DNA from: Phytohabitans rumicis | Lineage (GTDB): Bacteria; Actinomycetota; Actinomycetes; Mycobacteriales; Micromonosporaceae | NCBI RefSeq assembly: GCF_011764445.1 | Contig: NZ_BLPG01000001.1 | Coordinates: 9,291,316 to 9,355,315 of the forward strand | Direction of reading: 5' to 3' | Length of the DNA: 64,000 nt | In this document: one piece after another, positions 25,530-35,600 of the stretch | Layout: every line of letters begins with the position of its first letter | Position numbering within the stretch: position 1 is the first letter of the stretch | Notes under the pieces: generated by a model | What the model saw: the letters and a program-made list of their open reading frames with translations, nothing else | Databases searched by the model: none | What the model was told of the DNA's origin: nothing | Program-made: the position numbers and the translations under genes

Positions 25530-28184
25530 TTGGCGCGAGGGGTCACTGTCGGTGTGCTGACGCCGCTGCTGTCCGGGCACTACTTCGGCGGGCTGCTGCG
25601 GGGGATCGCGCGTGCGACCGCGGCGGTGGACGGGCATGTCGTCGCCGTGCAGACGTTCGACCCCGGCGTGGACGAGATCACCTACCTGAACCTGTCCGAC
25701 TTCCGGCCGCCGATCGCGTGGCGGCACGCGGCCGGCTTCGTGGTGATCCTCAACTCGGCCGACCAGCAGTATCTGGAGGCGCTACGCGCGGCGGGCAAGC
25801 CGGTGGTGATGGTGAGCCAAGAGGTGCCGGGGTTCGAGTGTCCGGTGGTCGTGCCGGACAACCGCAGCGGCACCCGGCTCGCCGTCGAGCACCTGATCAG
25901 CCACGGGCACACCCGGATCGGTTTCGTCGGCTGGATGGCCCAGGAGGATATCCGCGAGCGGCACCTGGCGTACCAGGAGACGCTCGCGGCGCACGGCCTG
26001 CCGTACGACCCGGCCCTGACCTTCGCGGCCGACAACAACTTCACGACCGGCGGCGAGGTGGCCGCCGCGCGGATGCTCGCCGATGGCCTGCCGACCACCG
26101 CCTGCTTCTGCGCCAACGACTACAACGCCGTCGGCGTCATCCGCGGGCTCACCGCCGCCGGGTACGCGCTGCCGCGCGACCAGGCGCTGGTCGGCTTCGA
26201 CGACGTGACCGCCGCCCAGCACGTGGAGCCCAACCTGACCACCGTCGAGTCGCGCTTCGACGAGGTGGGGGAGGAGGCCGGCGTGCTGTTACTGGCGATG
26301 CTGGCGGGGCAGGCGGTGCCACCGGGACGGCGGTACGCCCGGGAAGGCAGGTCCGCCCTGGTCACCCGCCAGTCCTGCGGATGCCCTCCGCAACCGCCCT
26401 CGGAGACCCGGCTCGCCGCCGAAAACCAGTACCTGGAGGGCGCGCTCAACACCCAGTACGGCATCTCCATGGAGTTGCTGCGCAGCGACGGCGACCCGAC
26501 GGCGCTGCAGTGGCTCGAACGCTCCCAGGCGACCAGCGGCTGCCTCGGCCTGTGGCTGCCCGACCAGCCGGCCGAGCAGGCCGCCGACCCGCTGCTGGAG
26601 ATCGCCGGCACGTTCCACCGGGACCCGGACCACCAGATCAAGCCCGACGACCCGATCCCGGTCAGCGCCTTTCCGCCGGCCGAGCTGATCGAGGAGTCCG
26701 ACCCCGGCTCCGGGCAGATCGCCGTGGTGGTGCCGGTCCGGCTGCGCGCCAGCGACCGCGGGATGCTGGCCCACGTCGGCCCGATCGACACCCAGAAGTC
26801 GTCCATCGTCGAGACCGTCAACCAGTGGGCCGCGCTGCTGTGCGGCATGCTCGACCACCGGGCGGTCGTGACGTCGCTGCGCGAGCAGGAAGATCAGCTG
26901 CGGCACGCCGCCCTCTACGACCGGCTCACCGGCCTGCCCAACCGCACCCTCTTCCTGGAACGCGTCGGCCACGCGCTGCGCCGCGCGCAGACCGGCTCGG
27001 GGTACCAGTTCGGGGTGCTCTTCCTCGACCTCGACGGCCTCAAGGTGGTCAACGACAGCCTCGGGCACCTGGCCGGCGACCGGCTGCTGTGCCAGGTCGC
27101 GGAGCGGATCAGCGCCGAGGTTCGCCCCGCGGACACGCCCGCCCGCTTCGCCGGCGACGAGTTCGCGGTGCTCGTCGACGGCCTCGGCGACACCGCCGTG
27201 CTCACCGCGATCGCGGAACGGCTACAGGAGGCCATCGTCCGGCCGCAGAAGGTCGCCGGCCAGGAACTGGTGGTCAGCGCCAGCGTCGGCATCGCGGCCG
27301 GGAGCAGCCAGTACGAGAACGCCGAGGACCTGCTGCGCAACGCGGACATCGCGATGTACCGGGCCAAGTCCCGCAAGAAGGGCTCGCACGCGGTCTTCGA
27401 CGTGTCGATGCGGGCCGAGGCGGTCGACCGGCTGCGCATCGAGACGGAACTGCGGCACGCGATCGTCGACGGGGACCTGGAGCTGCACTACCAGCCGATC
27501 GTGGACCTGGCCACCGGGAGGACCGTGGCGCTGGAGGCGCTGCTGCGCTGGCAGCACCCCACCCGCGGGCTGCTGCCGCCGGCGCAGTTCCTGGCGGTGG
27601 CCGAGGAGGCCGGGCTGATGGTGCCGATCGGCAGCTGGGTGGTCGGCGAGGCGTGCCAGCAGCTCGCCGCCTGGCGCCGGACCGGGACGGTCCCGGACGA
27701 CCTGTGGGTCAGCATCAACCTCTCGGACCGCCAGTTCTGGTACGGCGACGCAGCCGCTACCGTTGCCGCGGCCCTGCGCCAGGCCCGGCTGCCGGCCCGC
27801 TGCATCGCGCTGGAGATCACCGAGAGCGTGGTCGTGCACGACCTGGAGGCCGCCCAGACCATGCTGCAGACCCTGCACGACCAGGGCCTGAAGCTGTACG
27901 TCGACGACTTCGGCACCGGGTACTCGTCGCTGAGCGTCCTGCGCGAGCTGCCCATCGACGCGCTGAAGATCGACAAGTCGTTCGTGGCCGACATGGCCGC
28001 CAGCGGCAAGGCCCGCGAGCTGGTCCGCACGATCATCCTGATGGGGCACAACCTCGGCATGGACGTGATCGCCGAGGGCATCGAGACGAGCGTGCAGCAC
28101 GAGTTGCTCCGCGAGCTGGGGTGCGAACTGGGGCAGGGACATCTGTTTTCCCGACCCATCCGCCACGTCGGCGCCGCCGAATAA
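25530..28184 (+). CDS. Ligand-binding (LacI-type) domain fused to GGDEF and EAL domains
   Basis: 884 residues. Residues ~1-290 are a LacI/PurR-type sugar-binding-like domain without the usual DNA-binding helix-turn-helix (VTVGVLTPLLSGHYFGGLLR; HLISHGHTRIGFVGWMAQED; QALVGFDDVTAAQHVEPNLT). A linker of ~150 residues follows, then GGDEF with the degenerate signature AGDEF at 541-545, and a complete EAL domain (EALLRW at 669, VDDFGTGYSSLS, LKIDKSFVADM, IAEGIET). No signal peptide or membrane helix is seen, so sensing is cytoplasmic. It probably degrades c-di-GMP; cyclase activity is uncertain. TTG at 25530 is a weak start: two more G in the runs at 25512-25522 would join it to an ATG at 25505. A Ser/Thr kinase gene starts 6 bases later. 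Confidence 0.88.
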   Translation: MARGVTVGVLTPLLSGHYFGGLLRGIARATAAVDGHVVAVQTFDPGVDEITYLNLSDFRPPIAWRHAAGFVVILNSADQQYLEALRAAGKPVVMVSQEVPGFECPVVVPDNRSGTRLAVEHLISHGHTRIGFVGWMAQEDIRERHLAYQETLAAHGLPYDPALTFAADNNFTTGGEVAAARMLADGLPTTACFCANDYNAVGVIRGLTAAGYALPRDQALVGFDDVTAAQHVEPNLTTVESRFDEVGEEAGVLLLAMLAGQAVPPGRRYAREGRSALVTRQSCGCPPQPPSETRLAAENQYLEGALNTQYGISMELLRSDGDPTALQWLERSQATSGCLGLWLPDQPAEQAADPLLEIAGTFHRDPDHQIKPDDPIPVSAFPPAELIEESDPGSGQIAVVVPVRLRASDRGMLAHVGPIDTQKSSIVETVNQWAALLCGMLDHRAVVTSLREQEDQLRHAALYDRLTGLPNRTLFLERVGHALRRAQTGSGYQFGVLFLDLDGLKVVNDSLGHLAGDRLLCQVAERISAEVRPADTPARFAGDEFAVLVDGLGDTAVLTAIAERLQEAIVRPQKVAGQELVVSASVGIAAGSSQYENAEDLLRNADIAMYRAKSRKKGSHAVFDVSMRAEAVDRLRIETELRHAIVDGDLELHYQPIVDLATGRTVALEALLRWQHPTRGLLPPAQFLAVAEEAGLMVPIGSWVVGEACQQLAAWRRTGTVPDDLWVSINLSDRQFWYGDAAATVAAALRQARLPARCIALEITESVVVHDLEAAQTMLQTLHDQGLKLYVDDFGTGYSSLSVLRELPIDALKIDKSFVADMAASGKARELVRTIILMGHNLGMDVIAEGIETSVQHELLRELGCELGQGHLFSRPIRHVGAAE

Positions 28185-28189
28185 GGGTC

Positions 28190-29131
28190 GTGACGACAGG
28201 AACGGTGATCGCGGGGCGGTACCGGCTCCGGCAGGCGATCGGCAGCGGCGGGATGGGCCAGGTGTGGCTGGCCGCCGACGACATGCTCGGCCGCGACGTG
28301 GCGGTCAAGGAGGTGCTGAGCCCGGACTGGCTCCCCGCGGACGGGCAGTTCGACCGGGTACGGCGCACGCTGCGCGAGGCGCGCACCGGCGCGTGCCTCA
28401 ACCACCCCAACGTCGTGCAGATCCACGACATCCTGCACACCGACCGGCCGTGGATCGTCATGGAGTACGTCCCGTCGCGCTCCCTGTACGACGTGATCGT
28501 CGCCGACGGGCCGCTGACTCCGGCGCACACCGCGAGGGTCGGGCTGGGCATGCTGGCCGGGCTGCGGGCGGCGCACCGGGCCGGGGTGATCCACCGCGAC
28601 GTCAAGCCGCAGAACGTCCTGATCGGCCACGACGGGCGGGTCGTGCTGACCGACTTCGGGCTGGCGGTGCACGCGGGCGACGGGCCGATGGCCCCGGGCG
28701 ACGTGCTGATCGGGTCGCCGCAGTACATCGCGCCGGAGCGGGTGCGGGACGGCGCGTCCACGCCCGCGACCGACCTGTGGTCGCTGGGCGCCACCCTGTA
28801 CGCCGCGGTGGAGGGCCGGGCGCCGTACCAGCGGCCGACGACCGCCGGCACGCTGGCCGCCCTGACCGCCGAGCCGCCGGACCCGATGCGCCGCGCCGGG
28901 CCGCTGGCCCCGGTCCTGGAGCGGCTGCTCGACCGGGACCCGGCCCGCCGGCCCGCCGCCGGCGAGGTGGAGCGGTGGCTGCTGCCGATCGCGTCCGGCC
29001 AGCAGCCGCGGGCGGCCGCACCGGACGACCCGGTGCTGCGCCGGCTGACCCGCATCCAACTCGCCGTCGCCGGCTTCGTGCTGGTAGCGACCGCCGTCGC
29101 TGCCCTGTTCGCATCTGGACAATTTGCCTAG
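28190..29131 (+). CDS. Ser/Thr protein kinase with C-terminal membrane helix
   Basis: 313 residues. Kinase domain ~8-265: Gly loop IGSGGMGQVW, Lys40 in VAVKEVL, catalytic Asp137 in HRDVKPQN, DFG Asp155, APE region YIAPERVRDGAS. A short linker is followed by one membrane helix at ~290-312 and only a few residues after it, so there is no extracellular sensor domain. GTG at 28190 follows the GGDEF-EAL stop by 5 bases, with AAGGG close before it. The two are almost certainly co-transcribed, so phosphorylation of or by the c-di-GMP enzyme's pathway is a reasonable guess. Confidence 0.88.
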   Translation: MTTGTVIAGRYRLRQAIGSGGMGQVWLAADDMLGRDVAVKEVLSPDWLPADGQFDRVRRTLREARTGACLNHPNVVQIHDILHTDRPWIVMEYVPSRSLYDVIVADGPLTPAHTARVGLGMLAGLRAAHRAGVIHRDVKPQNVLIGHDGRVVLTDFGLAVHAGDGPMAPGDVLIGSPQYIAPERVRDGASTPATDLWSLGATLYAAVEGRAPYQRPTTAGTLAALTAEPPDPMRRAGPLAPVLERLLDRDPARRPAAGEVERWLLPIASGQQPRAAAPDDPVLRRLTRIQLAVAGFVLVATAVAALFASGQFA

Positions 29132-29214
29132 TATTCGGCACCTGACCCTGGACGGATTGTTCAGGCTGTCCAACCGAAATCGCAACCCTTGCACAGCCCA
29201 ACGCCTGCGGCTGA

Positions 29215-30420
<1,206 letters not shown>

Positions 30421-30472
30421 GGATCCCCGCCGTACCCCATCTCGGTAGGCATGCGGGTGGGAGCCTGATGCC

Positions 30473-30952
30473 GTGAACGAGATACCCGGGTACCGGATTG
30501 TCGCCGGCTTCCGCACCGACGGCGTCGCCTACGAACTGCGCTCGACCGACCCCGCCGCCGATGGCCCGTACCTCGACATCCACCTGCCCGACGCGACCCC
30601 GTCCGGCGACCATTTCACCGCGATGGAGCCGCAGCACGCCGAGGTGCACGCCCGCGCCGGCGGATCGGTGCCCTGGGCGGTGCTGTACTGGTTCCTCGGC
30701 AAGGTCATGTCGATCGGCGACCTGTCCGGGCTGCGCGGCCCGGCCCAGCCGCTGCCGGCCCGGCAGGTCTGGATCCATGACGGCAAGCGGTACGCGGTCG
30801 GCCCGTACACCCTGTCCGAAGACGACGGCGTCACCAGCTTGATCGAGGTCGTACCTGGCGAGAGCCTGACCGTGCGCGGCACCTGCTGGATTCCCTGGCC
30901 GGTCTTCCGCCGGTTCCTCGAGGCAGTGGAACGGAGCCGGAGCCAACCGTGA
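30473..30952 (+). CDS. Hypothetical protein
   Basis: 159-residue soluble protein that I do not recognise. It has no signal peptide or membrane helix. Composition and codon use match real genes in this window. Notable blocks: PGYRIVAGFRTDGVAYELRS near the start, WAVLYWFLGKVMSIGDLSGL in the middle, and WIPWPVFRRFLEAVERS at the end. GTG at 30473 with GTGGGAG about 10 bases upstream. It lies 52 bases after hppD and 75 before the subtilase gene. Confidence 0.6.
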   Translation: MNEIPGYRIVAGFRTDGVAYELRSTDPAADGPYLDIHLPDATPSGDHFTAMEPQHAEVHARAGGSVPWAVLYWFLGKVMSIGDLSGLRGPAQPLPARQVWIHDGKRYAVGPYTLSEDDGVTSLIEVVPGESLTVRGTCWIPWPVFRRFLEAVERSRSQP

Positions 30953-31027
30953 ACCGGCCACGGGAACACCGCGAGCGCGTCGGGGCAAGGACTGTGTGGA
31001 CAGTTCCCGACGCATCGAGGAGATCGG

Positions 31028-34000
31028 ATGATCCGACGTACCCGCCTGACCAGCGGCCTGGCCGCCGTGGTGGTGGCGCTGGCGGCCGCGCTGGCCGTGC
31101 CGCCCGCCGGCCGGGCCGCACCGCCGCCGCCCGCCACCGCCGATCCCGGTACCTGGGTCACCCTGATCACCGGTGACCGGGTGCTGGTGCGGCCTAGCGG
31201 CGTGCTGGCCGTGCAGCCGGCGCCGCGCTCGCGCCCGGCGCGCTTCCAGGAGGTGGTCCGGCACGGCGACCGGTACCTGATCCCGGCCGACGCCGCCGGC
31301 CTGTTGCGGGCCGGCACGCTGGACTGGCAGCTCTTCAACGTCACCGGCCTGGTCCGGCAGGGCCTGGACGACGCGCACGCCGCGCGCATCCCACTGCTCA
31401 TCGGGTACGCCGGCGGCGCCCGCGCGGCGAAGTTGGTCGCCCCGCCCGGGGCACACATGCGGCGGGCCCTGCCCGGCGTGGGCATGACCGCGGTCGACGC
31501 GGACCGGTCCGGCGCGTTCTGGCGGGAGTTGTCGCCCGCGAGCGGGCTGCGTACCCAGGGCATCGCCACGGTGTGGCTCAACGGGCGGGCCAAGGCCAGC
31601 CTGGACGAGAGCGTGCCGCACATCGGCGCCCCGGCCGCCTGGCAGCGCGGCCTCACCGGCAAGGGGGTGCGGGTCGCCGTGCTGGACACCGGAATCGCCG
31701 CCGACCACCCGGACCTGGCCGGAAAGGTGGCCACCGCCAAGGACTTCTCCGGCAAGGGCAGCGCCGCGGACGGCAACGGGCACGGCACGCACGTCGCGTC
31801 CACCGTGGCCGGTTCCGGCGCGGCCGCCGAGGGCCGGTACCGGGGCGTCGCCCCGGACGCCACGCTCGCCGTCGGCAAGGTCCTCGACGACAGCGGTTGG
31901 GGCGAATTCGACGACATTCTCGCCGGCATGCAGTGGGCCGCCGCGGACGCCGGCGCCGACGTGGTCAACATGAGCCTCGGCGGGTACGGCACGGACGGCA
32001 CCGACCCGTTGTCGGCGGCCGTGAACACGCTGTCCCGCGAGCACGGCACCCTCTTCGTGGTGGCGGCCGGCAACGACGGCGCCGACGAGTGGGTGTCGAC
32101 GCCCGCCGCGGCCGACGAGGCGCTCGCCGTGGGTAGCCTCAGCAAGACCGACGTGCTCAGCGAGTTCTCCAACCGGGGCCCGCGCATCGGCGACGGCGCG
32201 GTCAAGCCGGACCTGGCCGCGCCGGGCGAGGACATCGTCGCGGCCCGCCCGGCCGGCGTGCCGCCGCTCGGCGAGCCGGTCGGCGACGCGTACCAGCGGT
32301 TGAGCGGCACCTCGATGGCCACCCCGCACGTGGCCGGCACGGCGGCGCTGCTGGCCCAGCAGCATCCGGAGTGGACCGGCGACCGGCTCAAGGCCGCGCT
32401 GATGAGCACCGCCGTCCCGGTCGAGGGCGCCGGGCCGTACGCGGTGGGCACCGGGCGGGTGGACGCCGACCGGGCCACCCGGCAGGCGGTCACCGCCACC
32501 GGCAGCGTGTCGACGTACCTGAAGTGGCCCACCGCGGGCAGCACCGCGAAGCGGCCGGTCACCTGGCACAACACCGGCACCGAGGCGGTGACGCTGGAGT
32601 TGGACGCCGCGCTCACCGGCCGCGACGGTAGCCCGGCACCCGAGGGCCTGTTGAGCCTCCCGGGGAGCACGGTGACCGTGCCCGCCGGCGGCAGCGCCAC
32701 CGTGGACCTGCTGGTGTCCGCCCGGGACGGCGGCGCCGGCACGTACGGCGGCGTGCTCACCGCCCGCGGCGCCGGCGGCGCGGTCGCCACCCGAACCGCG
32801 CTGTCCGTCTCCCAGGAGCCGGAGATGTACGACCTGACCCTCAACCTGGTCGACCGGGACGGCGCCGCGGTGGGGGAGTCGGACTACCCCAGCGTGGTGA
32901 TCTTCGACCTGGACCGCAGTGACTTCTTCTTCTGGGGCGGCGTGGGCACGCACCGGCTGCCCGCCGGCCGGTACGCCGTCCACGCGACCATCGAGACGCC
33001 CCGGGCCGGGCAGGAGCCCACGTTCGCGTTCATCACCCACCCGGAGCTCAAGCTGAACCGGGACGCCACGCAGACCCTGGACGCCCGGGACGGCAAGCAG
33101 GTCTCGGTCACCGCGGACAACCCGGCGGCACGTGGCGGCGGCTACGTGGTGCAGACGATGACGAAGGTCAGCGACTGCGGCTGCGTCCATGGCATGAGCA
33201 CGTCCCTGGATCCGCGCTTCCACGAGGCGTACGCGGCCACCGTGCCGGGCACCAGTTCGTCGTCGTTCGCGTTCGGGCAGTCGCGGCGGGCGTCCGAGGC
33301 GGACCTGGAGCTGTTCGCGGCCGGCGACCAGCGGTTCGAGGTCGCGGCCGGCTGGCTGTCCGGCTCGCCCACGCCGGAGGAGGCACTCACCCTGCCCGTC
33401 GTGCACGCCGGCGCGGGCACGCCCGAGGACCTGGCCAAGGTCGACGCGCGGGGCAAGCTGGTGCTCTTCGAGGTGTCCGGCGAGACCACGTACGAGGAGG
33501 CGTACCGGCGCACCGAGCACATCAAGCAGGCCGGCGGCCGGCTGGCGATGGTGCTGGTCACCGAGGACCTGGGCGTCGCCGCCGTGCGGGCCGCCGAGGA
33601 GGAGCCGGTGCCCGCGCTGCCGACGCTGCGCGGGTACGGGCCGACCGCGGCCCGCTTCGCCGACCTGGCCAAGGCGGGCGGGCTCACCGCCACGTACGCC
33701 AGCCGCCCGCTGCCCAAGTACCGCTACGAGCTGGCGTACGGGGTGACGGGGCAGGTGAGCACCGCCCAGGTGCACCGGCCGCGCACCCGGGACCTGGCGG
33801 CGGTGCGGACGGCGTACCACGACAACGCCCCCGGCACGGCGCGGTACTACGTGGCGTCCGTCCCGTTCTTCGGCACCCGGCTGGGCGGCGGCTGGTCGCA
33901 GCCGACGGCCGCCGGACGGGAGCAGGTGGAGTACTTCACGCCCGGTAACTGGGAGCTGATCACGCACGGGTACTGGGGCCCGCGGGACACGCTCCACGAC

Positions 34001-34699
34001 ACGCTGGACCTGAAGGCCGGCAAGGCGTACCGGATCGCGTGGAACAAGGCGGTCGCCGGGCCGACCTTCCGGGACGGGCCGTGGGTCCGGCGGGTGGACG
34101 GCGCGATCGACGCCGTCCTGCCGATGTACGGCGACGCCGCCGGCCGCCCGCGGGTGCCGTTCGCCGAGGACGGCACCGACTCCGGCTCGATCACCCTGTA
34201 CCGCGACGGTGTCGAGGTGGGCACCGCGCCGGTGCCGGACGCGGCCCGCTTCCCGGTGCCGGACGAGCCGGGTCGGTACCGCCTGGTCGCCCAGACCCGG
34301 CGGGCGGTCGACTGGTGGCCACTGTGGACGGAGGTGTCGGCGGCCTGGACGTTCCGGTCGTCCGGGGCGGATGAGGGCGAGCCGCTGCCGCTGTTGACGA
34401 CCCGGTTCGACCCGGCGGTGGACGTGCGCAACCGGGCACCCGGCGGGCGGGCGTTCACGTTCCCGGCGTACGTGGAGCGGCAGGACGCCGGTGCGGTGCG
34501 GGTCAAGCGGTTCACGGTGGACGTGTCGTACGACGGCGGGCGCACCTGGCGCAAGGCCGCGGTGACCCGCAACGGTCCACGGTGGACGGTCACGGTGCAC
34601 CACCCGGCCACCGGGCACGCCTCACTGCGCGCCCGGGTGACCGACGCGGCCGGCAACACGCTGGAGCAGACCGTGCTGCGCGCGTACCAGATCGGCTAG
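31028..34699 (+). CDS. Secreted subtilisin-like serine protease (S8), multidomain
   Basis: 1223 residues. The Sec signal peptide covers residues 1 to ~31. A propeptide-like region extends to ~190, followed by the S8 catalytic domain with Asp220 (VAVLDTGI), His252 (GNGHGTHVAS), the oxyanion Asn region VVAAGNDG and Ser429 (GTSMATPHVAG). About 750 residues of beta-rich accessory domains follow, including a protease-associated-like segment around ~790-880. No sortase or membrane anchor is seen, so it should be released. ATG at 31028 with GAGGAG about 7 bases upstream. A strong bidirectional terminator begins one base after the stop. Confidence 0.92.
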   Translation: MIRRTRLTSGLAAVVVALAAALAVPPAGRAAPPPPATADPGTWVTLITGDRVLVRPSGVLAVQPAPRSRPARFQEVVRHGDRYLIPADAAGLLRAGTLDWQLFNVTGLVRQGLDDAHAARIPLLIGYAGGARAAKLVAPPGAHMRRALPGVGMTAVDADRSGAFWRELSPASGLRTQGIATVWLNGRAKASLDESVPHIGAPAAWQRGLTGKGVRVAVLDTGIAADHPDLAGKVATAKDFSGKGSAADGNGHGTHVASTVAGSGAAAEGRYRGVAPDATLAVGKVLDDSGWGEFDDILAGMQWAAADAGADVVNMSLGGYGTDGTDPLSAAVNTLSREHGTLFVVAAGNDGADEWVSTPAAADEALAVGSLSKTDVLSEFSNRGPRIGDGAVKPDLAAPGEDIVAARPAGVPPLGEPVGDAYQRLSGTSMATPHVAGTAALLAQQHPEWTGDRLKAALMSTAVPVEGAGPYAVGTGRVDADRATRQAVTATGSVSTYLKWPTAGSTAKRPVTWHNTGTEAVTLELDAALTGRDGSPAPEGLLSLPGSTVTVPAGGSATVDLLVSARDGGAGTYGGVLTARGAGGAVATRTALSVSQEPEMYDLTLNLVDRDGAAVGESDYPSVVIFDLDRSDFFFWGGVGTHRLPAGRYAVHATIETPRAGQEPTFAFITHPELKLNRDATQTLDARDGKQVSVTADNPAARGGGYVVQTMTKVSDCGCVHGMSTSLDPRFHEAYAATVPGTSSSSFAFGQSRRASEADLELFAAGDQRFEVAAGWLSGSPTPEEALTLPVVHAGAGTPEDLAKVDARGKLVLFEVSGETTYEEAYRRTEHIKQAGGRLAMVLVTEDLGVAAVRAAEEEPVPALPTLRGYGPTAARFADLAKAGGLTATYASRPLPKYRYELAYGVTGQVSTAQVHRPRTRDLAAVRTAYHDNAPGTARYYVASVPFFGTRLGGGWSQPTAAGREQVEYFTPGNWELITHGYWGPRDTLHDTLDLKAGKAYRIAWNKAVAGPTFRDGPWVRRVDGAIDAVLPMYGDAAGRPRVPFAEDGTDSGSITLYRDGVEVGTAPVPDAARFPVPDEPGRYRLVAQTRRAVDWWPLWTEVSAAWTFRSSGADEGEPLPLLTTRFDPAVDVRNRAPGGRAFTFPAYVERQDAGAVRVKRFTVDVSYDGGRTWRKAAVTRNGPRWTVTVHHPATGHASLRARVTDAAGNTLEQTVLRAYQIG

Positions 34700-34755
34700 T
34701 GCAAGGAAGGGCCCCTTGTTATCGCTTTTTGCATAACAAGGGGCCCTTCCTTGCA
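34700..34755. terminator. Bidirectional terminator, 23-bp perfect stem
   Basis: Perfect inverted repeat with 23-base arms (34700-34722 and 34733-34755; core AAGGAAGGGCCCCTTGTTA) and a 10-base loop containing five T. It lies between the convergent subtilase and TetR genes, starting one base after the first stop and ending one base before the second. I know this core as a frequent intergenic element of Micromonospora-type genomes. Confidence 0.92.
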
Positions 34756-34756
34756 G

Positions 34757-35476
34757 TCAGTAGGGCAGGCCGGCGGCTACGGCGACGAGCTTGAGCTGGC
34801 CGAGGAAGAGCTGGTCGCGCGCCTCTTCGTCCATCCAGTCGAAGTGGCCGTACGCCTCCAGGCAGGTGAACCCGTGCAGCGCGGCCCAGCCGTGCAGCAT
34901 CGCCTGGAAGCTCTCCGCCGGAATGGGTGGCGTGTCGTGCTTGCCGCTTTTGACCAGGGCGCACGCCTCGACGGTGGGGTGCACGTCACGGATCAGCGGT
35001 GGGCGCAGCTCGCCGCGCTGGATCGCCTCGACGAACAGGGCGGAGAGCTGGGCCATCGCCCGGCCGGCCGCCTCGCTGGTGGCACCGTCCTTCGGGGCGG
35101 CGTAGTCGGGCAGCGGCAGCCCGAGGATGAGGGTGAACTGCTGCGGCTCCTCGCGCGCCCAGTGCCGGTACGCCTGACCGGCGGCCAGCCAGGCGGCCTT
35201 GATGTCGCCGGGCGGCGCGGCGGCCCGGGCCTCGGCGACGCGGGCGCCCAGCGCCTCGTACGCGTCGGCGATCAGGGCGCTGATCAGCGCGTCCCGGTCG
35301 GCGAAGTACCGGTACAGCGCGGGCGGGGTCATGTCCATCGCGCGGGCGATGTCGGTGAACTTCACGGCGTCCGGGCCGTGCGCGCGCATCAGGGACAGCG
35401 CTGTCTGCTTGATCTCGTTGATCGTGGCGGCGCGTGCCCGTTCGCGCCGAGGGGCCGCGCGCTGGGCGGTGCTCAT
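34757..35476 (-). CDS. TetR-family repressor
   Basis: 239 residues. N-terminal helix-turn-helix at ~15-65 (VKFTDIARAMDMTPPALYRY then FADRDALISALI), C-terminal helical ligand domain of the WHG type (MLHGWAALHGFTCLEAYGHF). ATG at 35476. Divergent from the MMPL exporter with 124 bases between them, the classical repressor-exporter arrangement, so its ligand is probably an exported compound or a membrane stress signal. Confidence 0.9.
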   Translation of the reverse strand: MSTAQRAAPRRERARAATINEIKQTALSLMRAHGPDAVKFTDIARAMDMTPPALYRYFADRDALISALIADAYEALGARVAEARAAAPPGDIKAAWLAAGQAYRHWAREEPQQFTLILGLPLPDYAAPKDGATSEAAGRAMAQLSALFVEAIQRGELRPPLIRDVHPTVEACALVKSGKHDTPPIPAESFQAMLHGWAALHGFTCLEAYGHFDWMDEEARDQLFLGQLKLVAVAAGLPY

Positions 35477-35600
35477 GGGTCCTCCAGGTAAGCGTTTCGT
35501 TAAGCATCGTTACAGACGTGAAGCCGCTTGACAAGTGACGGCTCATAGTGTTTGTTATGAACCGTAACGCAAATGACGCCCCTTCGCGTGAGGTAAGACG
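35477..35600. promoter_or_regulatory. TetR/MMPL divergent promoter with inverted repeat pair
   Basis: GCGTTTCGTTA at 35492-35502 and AACCGTAACGC at 35560-35570 form an imperfect inverted pair flanking a TTGACA (-35-like) at 35528-35533; a matching -10 is weak. These are the best candidates for TetR binding. The MMPL start is preceded by GTGAGGT. Confidence 0.45.

Noticed and set aside
25505..29131. A 1208-codon plus-strand open frame covering the GGDEF-EAL and kinase genes
   Set aside because: Only its last ~313 codons (the kinase) are real; the rest is an Arg/Ala/Gly-rich shadow of the GGDEF-EAL gene in another frame, as are most long frames in this GC-rich DNA.
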